A DNA stretch of 64,000 bases from Chromatocurvus sp964613795. GTDB taxonomy: Bacteria; Pseudomonadota; Gammaproteobacteria; Pseudomonadales; Halieaceae. The stretch is from positions 1 through 64,000 of the forward strand of contig CAZTJR010000017.1 of NCBI GenBank assembly GCA_964613795.1, read 5' to 3'. This document shows positions 7,503-17,237 of the stretch, one piece after another (position 1 is the stretch's first letter; each line of letters opens with the position of its first letter). The notes under the pieces were generated by a model that was not told the origin of the DNA, searched no databases, and saw only the letters and a program-made list of their open reading frames with translations. The translations under genes were made by a program, and so were the position numbers.

Positions 7503-8912
7503 ATGTCAAGAATAAAGCCACTCATGGCGATGTGCCTGATCGCCGGGCTCGGTGCCGCGCCCGCGCTGCAGGCAGACGACACCATCCGCTCGGCGCACGC
7601 GCAGAAGACCCTCGAGATCTACCGCACCATTGTCGAGGTGGATACCTCCAAGCGCACGGGCAATAGCACAACGGTGGCCACCTATCTCGCCGGCGAGCTG
7701 GTCACTGCCGGATTCCCTCCCGAGGATATCGAGGTGCCGATGACCGGCGAATTTGCCTCGCTGGTCGCGCGCTACCGCGGCAACGGCTCCACCGACAAGA
7801 AACCCATTCTTTTCCTCGGCCACATGGACGTGGTGGAAGCTCTGGCAACGGACTGGGAGCGCCCCCCATTTCAGCTTACCGAGGATGAGACCAACTTCTA
7901 CGCCCGCGGCACGATCGACAACAAGTTCGGCGTATCGCAGCTCACGTCCACTTTCATTCGCCTGAAAAAAGAGGGCTTTGTACCCGATCGCGACCTCTAC
8001 CTGGTGTTCTCCGGTGACGAGGAAAGCGGCATGAGCACCACACGCATGCTGGCCTATGAGCGTCCGGATCTTGCGGAGGCAGAATATGCGCTGAATTCTG
8101 ACGCCGGCGGCGGCGTGCTGGATGCCGAGGGCAACGCCGTGGCCTATCGCATACAGGCGGCGGAGAAGACTTACGCCACCTGGGAAATGACCGTGCAAAA
8201 TCCGGGCGGCCACAGCTCCAGGCCGCGACAGGATAACGCCATTTACGATCTCGCCGACGCCATCAAGGCCGTACAGGCCTACCAGTTTCCGGTGCAGTGG
8301 AGTGAAATGACGCTGGCCTACTTCCAGCACACCGGCGAACAGCTCGGCGGTGAACTGGGCGACGCCATGATCGCCTTTGCCTACGACCCACAGGACGCGG
8401 CGGCAGCAGCGCGTCTGGCACAGGAGCCCTCCTATATCGGCACCACACGCACCACCTGCGTCGTGACCATGCTGCAGGCCGGCCACGCGGAAAACGCCCT
8501 GCCCCAGTCAGCGACCGCCACCGTCAACTGCCGTATTTTCCCGGGCGTTGGCGTCGCAGAGGTCGAGGAGACGCTGCGCGAGGTCGTCGACAACGAGGCG
8601 GTGGCGTTAACGATGCTGGCAGATCCCACCGAAAGCCCAATCTCAGAGCTGCGCAGCGATGTGGTTGCCGCCGTCGGCAAGGCAGTGCACAGCCGCTATC
8701 CCGATGTGAAACTCATTGCCTACATGGAATCCGGTGGCACAGACGGCATGCACTTTCGCAACGCAGGCATCCCGACCTGGGCGGTCAGCGGTGTGTTCAT
8801 GAACCCTGATGAGATGTTCGCCCACGGACTGAACGAGCGCGTACCGATCAAGGCCTTCTACGACGGTCTCGATCACTGGAGCGTGATCATCCGCGAACTC
8901 ACGACGCCGTGA
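7503..8912 (+). CDS. M20-family metallopeptidase, secreted
   Basis: Zinc-dependent exo- or dipeptidase of the M20/M25/M40 family, 469 aa. The N-terminal 24 residues (MSRIKPLMAMCLIAGLGAAP, then ALQA) form a Sec signal, so it acts in the periplasm. Metal ligands and catalytic residues are visible: GHMDVVEA (His107, Asp109), ARGTIDNKFG (bridging Asp139) and FSGDEESG (Glu173/Glu174). A dimerisation domain lies between about 190 and 330, and SGGTDGMHFRNAGIPT carries the final substrate/metal region. ATG 7503 has GGGAG upstream and is preferred over 7413, which would run through the inverted repeat. Peptide substrate is unknown. Confidence 0.9.
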   Translation: MSRIKPLMAMCLIAGLGAAPALQADDTIRSAHAQKTLEIYRTIVEVDTSKRTGNSTTVATYLAGELVTAGFPPEDIEVPMTGEFASLVARYRGNGSTDKKPILFLGHMDVVEALATDWERPPFQLTEDETNFYARGTIDNKFGVSQLTSTFIRLKKEGFVPDRDLYLVFSGDEESGMSTTRMLAYERPDLAEAEYALNSDAGGGVLDAEGNAVAYRIQAAEKTYATWEMTVQNPGGHSSRPRQDNAIYDLADAIKAVQAYQFPVQWSEMTLAYFQHTGEQLGGELGDAMIAFAYDPQDAAAAARLAQEPSYIGTTRTTCVVTMLQAGHAENALPQSATATVNCRIFPGVGVAEVEETLREVVDNEAVALTMLADPTESPISELRSDVVAAVGKAVHSRYPDVKLIAYMESGGTDGMHFRNAGIPTWAVSGVFMNPDEMFAHGLNERVPIKAFYDGLDHWSVIIRELTTP

Positions 8913-8999
8913 CGAGATTGCACGACCGCGATAGCGCTATGCGTTGCCTGCCCTGCACCGTGGCGGACAAACTGGCAGCCCCCGGCTGCCAGGCCTGAG

Positions 9000-9587
9000 G
9001 TGAATCATCTCGCACATGCGCTGCTGGCGGACCCGCAGCCGCCGCAGCGCCTGGGCAACCTGTTTGGCGACGCCGTTCGTGGCCCGCTGGCGACGGTCGA
9101 CCTGCCGGCCGGCGTGCTGGAGGGCGTTCGCCTGCACCGACAGATTGATGCCGTCACAGACCAGCATCCGACATCGATTCTACTGCGCGAGCTCTTCCCC
9201 GGTTCGCTGCGGCGCTACGCCGGTATCGTGCTCGACGTGGCCTTCGATCACTACCTCATCCGGCAGTGGCCGCTATTCTGTGATGTGAACCGCGAGTCGT
9301 TTACCCTTGAGGTCTACGACGCCATGCACCAGAATCCGGGCCTGCTGCCCGGCCCCGTGCGCGGCGCGGCCTCGCGGATGATCACGCGGGACTTTCTCAA
9401 TCGCTGCGAGACGATAGACGGCGTGATGTCCGTACTGGCATATCTCGATACACGACTGTCGCGAGGGTTTGATCTTGCCGCAGCGCGACGAACGCTGGCG
9501 GTACACGACCGGACGCTGGAACAGGGTTTTACGGACGTGTTCAGCGACGTGCAGCGTACCCTTAGGTCAGGGTTCAGTGGCGCCTGA
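9000..9587 (+). CDS. acpH: Acyl carrier protein phosphodiesterase (AcpH family)
   Basis: Hydrolyses the phosphopantetheine arm from holo-ACP, returning apo-ACP. The 195-aa size and the start MNHLAHALLADPQPPQRLGN match the DUF479/AcpH family (typically M-N-x-L-A-H-x-x-L-A near the start). HRQIDAVTDQHP and DVAFDHYLIRQW carry the His/Asp residues of this HD-like fold. The start is GTG at 9000, chosen because the conserved N-terminus begins there; there is no well-spaced ribosome site. A 7-bp hairpin (9565-9571 with 9583-9589) overlaps the stop codon. It is followed by an ABC exporter pair on the same strand. Confidence 0.85.
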   Translation: MNHLAHALLADPQPPQRLGNLFGDAVRGPLATVDLPAGVLEGVRLHRQIDAVTDQHPTSILLRELFPGSLRRYAGIVLDVAFDHYLIRQWPLFCDVNRESFTLEVYDAMHQNPGLLPGPVRGAASRMITRDFLNRCETIDGVMSVLAYLDTRLSRGFDLAAARRTLAVHDRTLEQGFTDVFSDVQRTLRSGFSGA

Positions 9588-9623
9588 CCCAAAAGGAAAC
9601 ATCCCAGACAACAAGGAGCAGAT

Positions 9624-10601
9624 GTGCCAGCCGAAATTTCCATCAGGCATCTCGAGAAAGTTTACGACGATGGATTTCGCGCCCTCAGCGATATCAATCT
9701 GGAGATACAGCGCGGCGAGATCTTTGCCCTGCTCGGCCCCAACGGTGCCGGCAAGACCACGCTGATAAGCATTGTCTGCGGTCTGGTGAATGCCTCCGAT
9801 GGTGAGGTAATGGTCGCCGGCCACGACATCATCCGGGACTACCGCGGAGCGAGGGAAAGTATCGGCCTGGTGCCCCAGGAGCTGAGCACGGATGCCTTCG
9901 AATCGGTCTGGGGCGCCGTCGCCTTCAGCCGCGGCCTGTTCGGCAAGTCACCGGACCCGGCGCACATCGAGAAGGTCCTGCGCGAACTGTCCCTGTGGGA
10001 CAAGCGCAACAACCGCCTCATGTCACTGTCCGGCGGCATGAAGCGTCGGGTGATGATTGCCAAGGCGCTATCCCACGAGCCGCGCGTGCTGTTCCTCGAC
10101 GAACCCACCGCGGGGGTCGACGTGGAGTTGCGGCGCGACATGTGGGCCATGGTCCGCGGCCTGCGTGAAAGCGGCGTCACCATCATTCTGACCACCCACT
10201 ATATTGAAGAGGCGGAGGAAATGGCCGACCGCATCGGCGTCATCCGCAACGGCGAGATCATCCTGGTCGAGGACAAGGCACAACTCATGGCCAAGCTCGG
10301 CAGCAAGGAACTGCGCCTGCACCTGCAGCAGCCACTGGACGCCATTCCCGACGCGCTGAACGGCGAGCCCGTGTCACTCGAGGCCGAGGGCTACGATCTT
10401 ATCTATACCTTCGATGCCCAGCGCGAGCAGGCCGGCGTTGCCAGGCTGCTGCGGCTTCTCGGCGAGACAGGCATCGAATTCCGCGACCTGCAAACCCGCG
10501 AGAGCTCGCTGGAGGAGATCTTCGTCGGGCTGGTCAACCGCCCATCCGCCGGCGTCGACGCGGGCACCACCGCCACCCCCCCGGGAGTCAACGAACGATG
10601 A
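9624..10601 (+). CDS. ABC-2 type exporter, ATP-binding subunit
   Basis: Cytoplasmic ATPase of a two-component ABC exporter, 325 aa. Walker A GPNGAGKTT (38-46), signature LSGGMKRR (135-142) and Walker B RVLFLDEPTAGVD are intact. The C-terminal 80 or so residues form the accessory segment usual in DrrA/YadG-type ATPases. The start is GTG at 9624, with AAGGAG 5-6 nt upstream; the overlapping ATG at 9622 is in another frame. The stop overlaps the permease start as ATGA (10598-10601), so the two subunits are translationally coupled. Substrate is unknown (drug, lipid or polysaccharide exporters all use this architecture). Confidence 0.93.
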   Translation: MPAEISIRHLEKVYDDGFRALSDINLEIQRGEIFALLGPNGAGKTTLISIVCGLVNASDGEVMVAGHDIIRDYRGARESIGLVPQELSTDAFESVWGAVAFSRGLFGKSPDPAHIEKVLRELSLWDKRNNRLMSLSGGMKRRVMIAKALSHEPRVLFLDEPTAGVDVELRRDMWAMVRGLRESGVTIILTTHYIEEAEEMADRIGVIRNGEIILVEDKAQLMAKLGSKELRLHLQQPLDAIPDALNGEPVSLEAEGYDLIYTFDAQREQAGVARLLRLLGETGIEFRDLQTRESSLEEIFVGLVNRPSAGVDAGTTATPPGVNER

Positions 10602-11359
10602 ATCTGCACGGCGTTCGCGCTATCTACAAATTCGAAATGGCGCGCATGCGGCGCACGCTGATGCAGAGCGTGGCATCGCCGGTCATCTCCACCACGCTGT
10701 ATTTCGTGGTTTTCGGCGCCGCCATTGGCAGCCGCATGGGCGACATCGACGGCATCAGCTACGGCGCCTTCATCATCCCGGGGCTGCTGATGCTGTCACT
10801 GCTGACCCAGAGCATCTCCAACGCGTCCTTCGGCATCTACATGCCGAAATTTTCCGGCACCATTTACGAGGTGCTTTCGGCGCCGGTTTCCTATCTCGAG
10901 ATCGTGCTCGGCTACGTGGGTGCCGCCGCCACGAAATCGGTGATCCTCGGCATCATCATATTGGTCACCGCGCGTTTCTTTGTGGATTACCAGGTAATGC
11001 ACCCGCTGTGGATGCTCGCGTTTCTGGTGCTCACCGCAGTGACCTTCAGCCTGTTCGGCTTCATTATCGGGATATGGGCCGATGGTTTCGAGCAGCTGCA
11101 GATTGTGCCGCTGATGGTGATTACGCCGCTGGTCTTCCTCGGCGGCACGTTCTATTCCATCGACATGCTACCGGAGCTGTGGCAGACCGTGGCGCTGTTC
11201 AACCCGGTGGTCTACCTGATCAGTGGCTTTCGCTGGGCGTTTTACGGCGTGTCCGACGTGCATATCGGTATCAGCGTCGGGATGACTCTGGTTTTCCTGT
11301 TTGCCTGCATGTTTACCATCAGCTGGATCTTCCGCACCGGGTACCGGCTGCGCCCCTGA
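10598..11359 (+). CDS. ABC-2 type exporter, permease subunit
   Basis: A 253-aa inner-membrane protein with about six transmembrane segments and the ABC-2 fold. After an amphipathic N-terminus (MNLHGVRAIYKFEMARMRRT) come hydrophobic segments beginning near VASPVISTTLYFVVFG. The pattern PLVFLGGTFYSIDMLPELWQ in the second half is characteristic of ABC-2 permeases of the YadH/DrrB type. It overlaps the ATPase gene by 4 nt and should form a homodimer with it. No substrate can be assigned. Confidence 0.92.
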   Translation: MNLHGVRAIYKFEMARMRRTLMQSVASPVISTTLYFVVFGAAIGSRMGDIDGISYGAFIIPGLLMLSLLTQSISNASFGIYMPKFSGTIYEVLSAPVSYLEIVLGYVGAAATKSVILGIIILVTARFFVDYQVMHPLWMLAFLVLTAVTFSLFGFIIGIWADGFEQLQIVPLMVITPLVFLGGTFYSIDMLPELWQTVALFNPVVYLISGFRWAFYGVSDVHIGISVGMTLVFLFACMFTISWIFRTGYRLRP

Positions 11360-11397
11360 ACCCCGCAGCCACAGGGAATTCATTTGCGAGGCCCCGC

Positions 11398-12456
11398 ATG
11401 ATCGATCTGCGCAGTGATACTGTTACCCGTCCCAGCGCCGGTATGCTGGCCGCGATGACGTCGGCGTCGCTGGGCGATGACGTCTGGGGCGATGATCCCA
11501 CGGTCAATGCCTTTCAGGAGCGGCTTGCAGCGCACACCGGCAAAGAAGCGGCGCTGCTCTTCCCCACCGGCACACAGAGTAACCTGGTGGCGCTGATGGC
11601 GCACTGTGAGCGCGGAGATGAATACATTGTCGGTCAGTCCGCTCACACCTACCGCTACGAAGGGGGCGGCGCCGCCGTGCTGGGCAGCATACAGCCGCAG
11701 CCGATCGAGAACGCGGCGGATGGCAGCCTGCCGCTTGACAGGATAAGCGCCGCCATCAAGGCCGATGACGTGCACTTTGCGCGCAGCCGGCTGCTGGCAC
11801 TGGAGAACACGATTGGCGGCAGGGTCCTCCCCGCAGACTACGTTCGCGAGGCGACGGCGCTGGCGCGTGAGCGCGGGCTGGCGACGCACCTGGATGGTGC
11901 GCGGCTGTTCAATGCCGCAGTTGCCAGCGGCGTCACCGCGGGATCATTGTGCGAGCCTTTTGACAGTGTCTCGCTGTGTTTTTCCAAGGGTCTCGGTACA
12001 CCAATGGGATCGGCGCTGGTCGGCTCCCGGGCGCTGATTGAGCGGGCGCGGCGCTGGCGCAAGGTGGTGGGTGGCGGTATGCGCCAGTCCGGGCTCATCG
12101 CAGCCGCTTGTCACTATGCGCTCGACCACCACGTCGCAGATCTCGCCGAGGATCATCGGCGCGCGGCGCGTCTTGCGGATGCCCTGGCCACCCTGCCGGG
12201 TGTCGACGTCACCTCGCGGGCGACCAACATGGTATTCGCCTCCTTCCCACAGGACCACCTGTCCCGCCTGTCCACCTGGCTGGAGGCCTCCGGCATTCTG
12301 CTCCCACTGTCCCACAACACACGAATTGTGCTGCACCGGGATGTTGGAGATGCGCAGATCGATGCGGTCATCGCGGCCTTCGAGGCCTACTTCAGCGGAC
12401 ACCGCACAACGGATGGTCAGGCAGCGGCAGGCGGACAACAGCAGCTGAGCCGGTGA
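11398..12456 (+). CDS. ltaE: Low-specificity L-threonine aldolase
   Basis: PLP enzyme splitting L-threonine or allo-threonine into glycine and acetaldehyde, 352 aa. The start MIDLRSDTVTRPSAGMLAAM is the family N-terminus. The Schiff-base lysine is Lys197 in SLCFSKGLGTPMGS, and THLDGARLFNAA holds the PLP-pyridine Asp and phosphate contacts. ATG 11398 begins 38 nt after the permease stop, on the same strand; a longer in-frame extension upstream is only a shadow of the permease gene. It converges with a sodium/solute symporter gene 25 nt away. Confidence 0.92.
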   Translation: MIDLRSDTVTRPSAGMLAAMTSASLGDDVWGDDPTVNAFQERLAAHTGKEAALLFPTGTQSNLVALMAHCERGDEYIVGQSAHTYRYEGGGAAVLGSIQPQPIENAADGSLPLDRISAAIKADDVHFARSRLLALENTIGGRVLPADYVREATALARERGLATHLDGARLFNAAVASGVTAGSLCEPFDSVSLCFSKGLGTPMGSALVGSRALIERARRWRKVVGGGMRQSGLIAAACHYALDHHVADLAEDHRRAARLADALATLPGVDVTSRATNMVFASFPQDHLSRLSTWLEASGILLPLSHNTRIVLHRDVGDAQIDAVIAAFEAYFSGHRTTDGQAAAGGQQQLSR

Positions 12457-12481
12457 TCGTGGACAGCTCACGCATCGGAGC

Positions 12482-13909
12482 TCACTGGCCGGCGCGCCGT
12501 GTACCCAGCCAGGAGCCCACGAGATACACCAGCCCGCCGGCCAGCATGCCGGGCAGAATTTCATAAATCGTGTCAACGATGCGCGGATCCAGCCATTGAT
12601 AGCCCAGCACCACCGTGGGTCCTACGGCAATCATGGCCATTGCCAGCCACTGTGGTGGTTGCCGGCCCAGCGCGTAGAGCAGCATGAGTGGCGCAAATGC
12701 CGCACCCAGACCTGACCAGGCATACAGGACCAGAACGAACACGCTCTCGTCCGACACCAGCGCAATGGTCAGCGCCAGCAGAATCATGCCCAGCGTCACG
12801 AGCCGTGTGCGCCCGAAGCTCTGCCAGCGCTTCGGCAGCAGGTCCTGGCTGATCGCGGCTGAACAACTCAGGATCAGGGAGTCAGCCGTAGAGATGGTAG
12901 CGGCAAACAGTCCCGCAAGCACCAGGCCCGCGAGCACGCCGGGAAGCAGCTCTGCCGCCAGGGTCGGCAGCGCCAGCTCGGTGTCCTCGGTTACGTCGAA
13001 GTTGGCAATCTCCGGCAGGATCAGGCGCGACATCAGGCCGACCACCAGTGCCAGGGTGTAGAAGCTGGTGTACCAGCTGTAATAATAGAATCGCGCGCGC
13101 CGCATACTGTCCTCGCTGTCCAGCGACATAAAGCGCACCATGATGTGGGGCTGGCCGATCACCCCGAAGCCGGCGAATATCCAGCCAATCACGAACAGGC
13201 CCGGGCCGGCGGCACCAAAGGCGAGATTCGGCGGGAACAGATTCATGAAGGTATCGGACACGCCGTTGAGCGCCTCCCAGCTGCCGTCGAGACCACCGAA
13301 ACGGCTGACGGTGATCCAGACCATGACCAGCATGCCCGTGAGCATGACCATGGACTGGGCGGCATCGGTCCAGACAGAGGCGCGCAGTCCCCCGGAAAAA
13401 CAGTAGAACAGCACCATGCCGGCACCGAGCAGGGCGCCGAGCCGCTGCTCCCATCCGAAGATTACGTGCAGTGCCTTGCTCCCGGCGCTGAACTGGGCAG
13501 CGGAATAGATGCCGAGGAAAACGACCGCGATCAGCGCCACCAGCACGCGCACGCCGAGGTGATTCTGTCCGTACCAGTTGGCGAGCAGGGACGGATAGGT
13601 GAGTGACTCGAATTCTTCCGTTGCCCGGCGCAGCCGTCGGTGCACCAGCAGAGAGATGAGGAAGTCGCCGAAGATCCAGCCGATCATCAACCAGACCGCA
13701 CCCAGGCCGGTGGAGTAGGTAAAGCCGATCATGCCGATAAACATGTAGCCACTGTTGTTGGTGGCCACGGCAGACAGACCCGCGAGTGCGGGTGGCAGTG
13801 ATCGTCCGGCCAGGAGATAGTCGGCGCTCTGCTTGCGTCGCACGAGCACGGAAGAGAAGCCCACCAGCAGAAACGCCAGCATAAAAAATAGGAAACTGCC
13901 TTCTAACAC
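12482..13909 (-). CDS. Sodium/solute symporter (SSS family, PutP-like)
   Basis: A 475-aa inner-membrane transporter with about 12-13 transmembrane segments. FLFFMLAFLLVGFSSVLV starts segment 1, followed by ADYLLAGRSLPPALAGLSAV with unwound-helix residues typical of the LeuT-fold SSS family, and later FAATISTADSLILSCSAAIS, where the S-T-x-D-S stretch supplies the conserved sodium site. Overall pattern is closest to proline permeases, but substrate is not proven. Start ATG 13909; the gene is divergent from the alpha/beta hydrolase across 145 nt. Confidence 0.88.
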   Translation of the reverse strand: MLEGSFLFFMLAFLLVGFSSVLVRRKQSADYLLAGRSLPPALAGLSAVATNNSGYMFIGMIGFTYSTGLGAVWLMIGWIFGDFLISLLVHRRLRRATEEFESLTYPSLLANWYGQNHLGVRVLVALIAVVFLGIYSAAQFSAGSKALHVIFGWEQRLGALLGAGMVLFYCFSGGLRASVWTDAAQSMVMLTGMLVMVWITVSRFGGLDGSWEALNGVSDTFMNLFPPNLAFGAAGPGLFVIGWIFAGFGVIGQPHIMVRFMSLDSEDSMRRARFYYYSWYTSFYTLALVVGLMSRLILPEIANFDVTEDTELALPTLAAELLPGVLAGLVLAGLFAATISTADSLILSCSAAISQDLLPKRWQSFGRTRLVTLGMILLALTIALVSDESVFVLVLYAWSGLGAAFAPLMLLYALGRQPPQWLAMAMIAVGPTVVLGYQWLDPRIVDTIYEILPGMLAGGLVYLVGSWLGTRRAGQ

Positions 13910-14054
13910 GCCATCTCCATCGCTCTGTACTCGTACCTACTTTACAGGTTTTCGCCGGACGAGAGAAAAACGAAGGGCTCTGCCAGGTCCCGGGCAGACC
14001 TGCGATACTTGGCCCATGCCCGATAGCGCCCTTTTCCCTGACGGATAACACGCG

Positions 14055-15530
14055 ATGGTTTCAAGACAGCTGACAGTCTTTCTTGCCGGCCTGCTTCTGG
14101 TCGCTCTTGCCCTGTGGCAGCTGGAGCAGGCGCGCAGCGGTATCAGCACGCGCGATACGGACATCGGTGACACCCCCGCGACGCTCTACTGGGAGCGCAA
14201 CGCGGCACCCTCGCCGGTGGTCGTGGTCAGCCACGGCTTTGCCGGTTCACGCCAGCTGATGCAGGCTTTCTCGCTGCACCTGGCGCGCGCAGGCTACCGC
14301 GTGCTGGCCTTTGACGCACTCGGCCATGGCCGCAACCCCATGCCCCTGTCCGGCGATGTCACTGCGATCGACGGCACAACGGCGCTGCTGGTCGCCGAGA
14401 CGCGGCGCGTGATCGCGGCGGCGCGGCAGCTGGATGGCGCCAGCGGGGACGTCGCCGTGCTCGGCCACTCAATGGCCAGCGACATTGTCATTCGCGCGGC
14501 GCTGGCGGAGCCCGACGTTCGCAACGTCATCGCTATTTCCATGTTTTCCGAGGCGGTGACGCCACAGGCGCCCGAGCGACTGCTGATAGTGAGCGGAGAA
14601 TGGGAGGCTCGACTGCGCGCAGTTGCCCTGTCCGCGCTGCAGCAGGTGGATCCGGCCGCCGACGAGGGTGACACCGCCGTATCCGGAAGCGTGCAACGCC
14701 GTGCGACGGTCAGTCCGGCGGTAGAGCACGTGGGCGTGCTGTTCAGTGCGCACAGCCTGCGCGAATCGCTGGACTGGCTGAACCGCGGATTCCAGCGCAG
14801 CAGGGTGCCCTCGGTCGAACCTACCGGCGGCTGGATCCTGGCCCTGCTGATCGGCATCGTGCTGACGTTCCGACCGCTGATCCAGCGCCTGCCGCAGCGG
14901 CCTTCACCAGAACCACCAACCACGAGACGCCTGCTGTTGGCCATTGGACTGCCCATGCTGCTGGCGCCGGCGATCGGTGTTCTGGTCTTCCGGCCGTTCC
15001 TGCCCGTGCTCGTAGCGGATTATCTCCTGCTGCATTTTGCGCTGTATGCGGGAATTCAGCTGGCGGTGCTTCGGCGCTGGCCAGTGCAGCGCGGTGAGCT
15101 GTCATGGGCAGGCCTGGCGCTGCTGCTGATCTGGGGCCTGCTGTTTATCGGTCTGGCCCTTGATCGCTACGCTGCCAGCTTTGTGCCTACCGGTGAGCGC
15201 CTGCTCGTGATCGCCGCGCTGTCACTGGCGACGATCCCCTTCATGCTGGCAGACAGCCGGGTAAGCGGGGCTGGCGCCGGTCGCTGGTGGCAGCGCCTCG
15301 CCGCCCGCGCGGCCATCCTTGTCTCGCTCGCGATCGCCGCCGTGATCAAGCCGGAAGAACTCGGGTTCGTCTTACTGGTGTTCCCGGTGGTTCTGCTGTT
15401 CTTTCTGGTACATGGCACGCTGGGGCGGGCGCTGGCGCAGCGTACCGGCACAGCCGCCAGCGGTATCGGCCTGGGATTGATTCTGGCCTGGGCACTGGGC
15501 GTCAGCTTTCCCTTCTTCGCGCCGGCTTAG
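14055..15530 (+). CDS. Alpha/beta hydrolase fused to a polytopic membrane domain
   Basis: A 491-aa protein. One N-terminal anchor (LTVFLAGLLLVALALW, residues 6-21) places an alpha/beta hydrolase domain outside the membrane: oxyanion loop SHGFAG (59-64), FDALGHGRN, and nucleophile Ser139 in LGHSMAS. From about residue 285 there are roughly seven hydrophobic segments, beginning GGWILALLIGIVLTF. The fusion of serine hydrolase and membrane domain is uncommon; substrate is unknown and a lipid-linked ester is only a guess. The catalytic Asp and His are not obvious, as the domain is short before the membrane part. ATG 14055; the next gene downstream is a second SSS transporter. Confidence 0.75.
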   Translation: MVSRQLTVFLAGLLLVALALWQLEQARSGISTRDTDIGDTPATLYWERNAAPSPVVVVSHGFAGSRQLMQAFSLHLARAGYRVLAFDALGHGRNPMPLSGDVTAIDGTTALLVAETRRVIAAARQLDGASGDVAVLGHSMASDIVIRAALAEPDVRNVIAISMFSEAVTPQAPERLLIVSGEWEARLRAVALSALQQVDPAADEGDTAVSGSVQRRATVSPAVEHVGVLFSAHSLRESLDWLNRGFQRSRVPSVEPTGGWILALLIGIVLTFRPLIQRLPQRPSPEPPTTRRLLLAIGLPMLLAPAIGVLVFRPFLPVLVADYLLLHFALYAGIQLAVLRRWPVQRGELSWAGLALLLIWGLLFIGLALDRYAASFVPTGERLLVIAALSLATIPFMLADSRVSGAGAGRWWQRLAARAAILVSLAIAAVIKPEELGFVLLVFPVVLLFFLVHGTLGRALAQRTGTAASGIGLGLILAWALGVSFPFFAPA

Positions 15531-15628
15531 TGCAAGGCTGGACAAGCCGGCCGGAAACGGCGATTCTCCTGCGCTGACACCCGGACAGACACTGCAGCGG
15601 GAGGGACGCAGGCATCTTCGGTCTCACG

Positions 15629-17200
15629 GTGAATATCAGTGGCATCGACCTTGCAATCATCGCCGCCTATTTTGTCGCGGTCGCCGTGATCGGCGTTGTC
15701 GTTGCCCGCCGGACTCGCAGCGGCGACGACCTGTTTCTCGCCGGACGCCGCCTGACCTGGGGCGCCATCGGCCTCTCCCTGTTCGCCTCCAACATCTCGA
15801 GCTCGACACTGGTGGGACTCACCGGGGACGCCTACCGCATCGGTCTTGCGCCATCGGCCTACGAGTGGATGGCGGGGCTGCTGCTGATCGTCGGCGCGTT
15901 TACCTTTTTCCCGTTTTTTCTGCGCAGCCGAATCTCAACCATTCCCGAATTTCTCGAAAAACGCTTCGATGCGCGGCTGCGCCGCTATTTTTCCGCCATC
16001 ACCATTTTCCTCGCCGTGGTGGTGGATACCGCGGCGGGCCTGTACGCAGGCTCACTCGTCGCGCAGGTGTTTATCCCGGACCTCAACCTGTCTGTGTTCA
16101 TTGTTACCCTGGCGGTTATCGGCGGACTTTATACCGCCGCCGGCGGCCTGGCGGCCGTGGTCTACACCGATGTGCTGCAGGCCATCATCCTGATTGCGGG
16201 CACCAGCGCCATTGCAATCCTCACCTTTGCTCAGTTTGACTTCTCCTGGAGCGAGGCCACGCGGGCGCTGCCGCAGGGCCATCTGTCGATCGTGCGACCC
16301 ACCGATGACCCGGTGCTGCCCTGGCCCGGCCTGCTGATCGGCGTGCCGATCCTGGGTTTTTATTACTGGATCATGAACCAGTACATCGTGCAGCGGGTGC
16401 TCGGCGCTCAGAACATTACCGAGGCACGCCGCGGCGCCATTCTCGCGGGCCTTCTGAAGCTCACGCCACTGTTTCTCATGATGCTGCCGGGCGCCTTCGC
16501 CGTTTCGCTGCTACCGGGGCTGGATTCGCCGGACAAGGTGTTTCCGACGCTGATCCAGGAATTCCTGCCCATAGGGCTTACCGGGATCGTGCTGGCCGGA
16601 CTGCTGTCGGCGATTCTGTCGAGCGTGGATTCGGCGCTCAACTCCGCCTCCACGCTGCTGGTTCTGGACTTCATCGAGCCGCTTCGGGGCAGACAACTGA
16701 CGCCCCGGCAGGGTCGGCGCTACGGCACGCTGGCGACGCTGGGCTTTATGCTGGTCGCCGCCGTGTGGGCACCACTGATACAACATTTTCCAGGCCTCTT
16801 TTCCTACATACAGGCTATGTTCGCGTATATCGTCTCGCCGGTCGTCGGGATATTTGTCGTGGGGTTTTTCTGGCCACGCGCTAATGCCCAGGGCGCATTT
16901 GCGGCACTGGTGGGCGGACACGGGATTGCCGCGCTGATTTTTGCCCTGGTGCAGTCCGATATCATCGCGCTGCATTTTCTGTACGTGTCGGGGCTGCTGT
17001 TCGCGCTCAGTGCAGTGCTGTGTGTGCTGTGCAGTCTATGCGTTGGCGATACGCCCACTCACGCACAGACCCACGACCTCACCTTCGCTCAGCGGGACCT
17101 GACGCCGGAGGGAGCGCCGCCGGTCTGGTACGCGGACCCGCGCTACCAGGCCGCAGCCGTGGTAGCGCTGACGCTGCTGACGGTAATCGCGTTCCGCTAG
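15629..17200 (+). CDS. Sodium/solute symporter (SSS family, SGLT-like)
   Basis: A 523-aa transporter with about 14 transmembrane segments. RSGDDLFLAGRRLTWG and SLFASNISSSTLVGLTGDAY near the N-terminus, and GLLSAILSSVDSALNSASTL in the middle, are the hallmark SGLT/SSS motifs, the latter including sodium-site serines. QYIVQRVLGAQNITEARRG is the conserved cytoplasmic loop of the SGLT branch, which mostly moves sugars or related polyols. The start is taken as GTG 15629, since the peptide from there (NISGIDLAIIAAYFVAVAVI) begins correctly before helix 1; no strong ribosome site is seen. It converges with the MscS-type gene 37 nt away. Confidence 0.87.
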   Translation: MNISGIDLAIIAAYFVAVAVIGVVVARRTRSGDDLFLAGRRLTWGAIGLSLFASNISSSTLVGLTGDAYRIGLAPSAYEWMAGLLLIVGAFTFFPFFLRSRISTIPEFLEKRFDARLRRYFSAITIFLAVVVDTAAGLYAGSLVAQVFIPDLNLSVFIVTLAVIGGLYTAAGGLAAVVYTDVLQAIILIAGTSAIAILTFAQFDFSWSEATRALPQGHLSIVRPTDDPVLPWPGLLIGVPILGFYYWIMNQYIVQRVLGAQNITEARRGAILAGLLKLTPLFLMMLPGAFAVSLLPGLDSPDKVFPTLIQEFLPIGLTGIVLAGLLSAILSSVDSALNSASTLLVLDFIEPLRGRQLTPRQGRRYGTLATLGFMLVAAVWAPLIQHFPGLFSYIQAMFAYIVSPVVGIFVVGFFWPRANAQGAFAALVGGHGIAALIFALVQSDIIALHFLYVSGLLFALSAVLCVLCSLCVGDTPTHAQTHDLTFAQRDLTPEGAPPVWYADPRYQAAAVVALTLLTVIAFR

Positions 17201-17237
17201 CGGGCCTGAGGGGACTACCGCGTGGCCCACTGGCGTT

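Noticed and set aside
12882..14051. 389-codon frame overlapping the PutP-like transporter in another frame
   Set aside because: Low-complexity Arg/Gly translation with no family motif; the transporter frame is clear.
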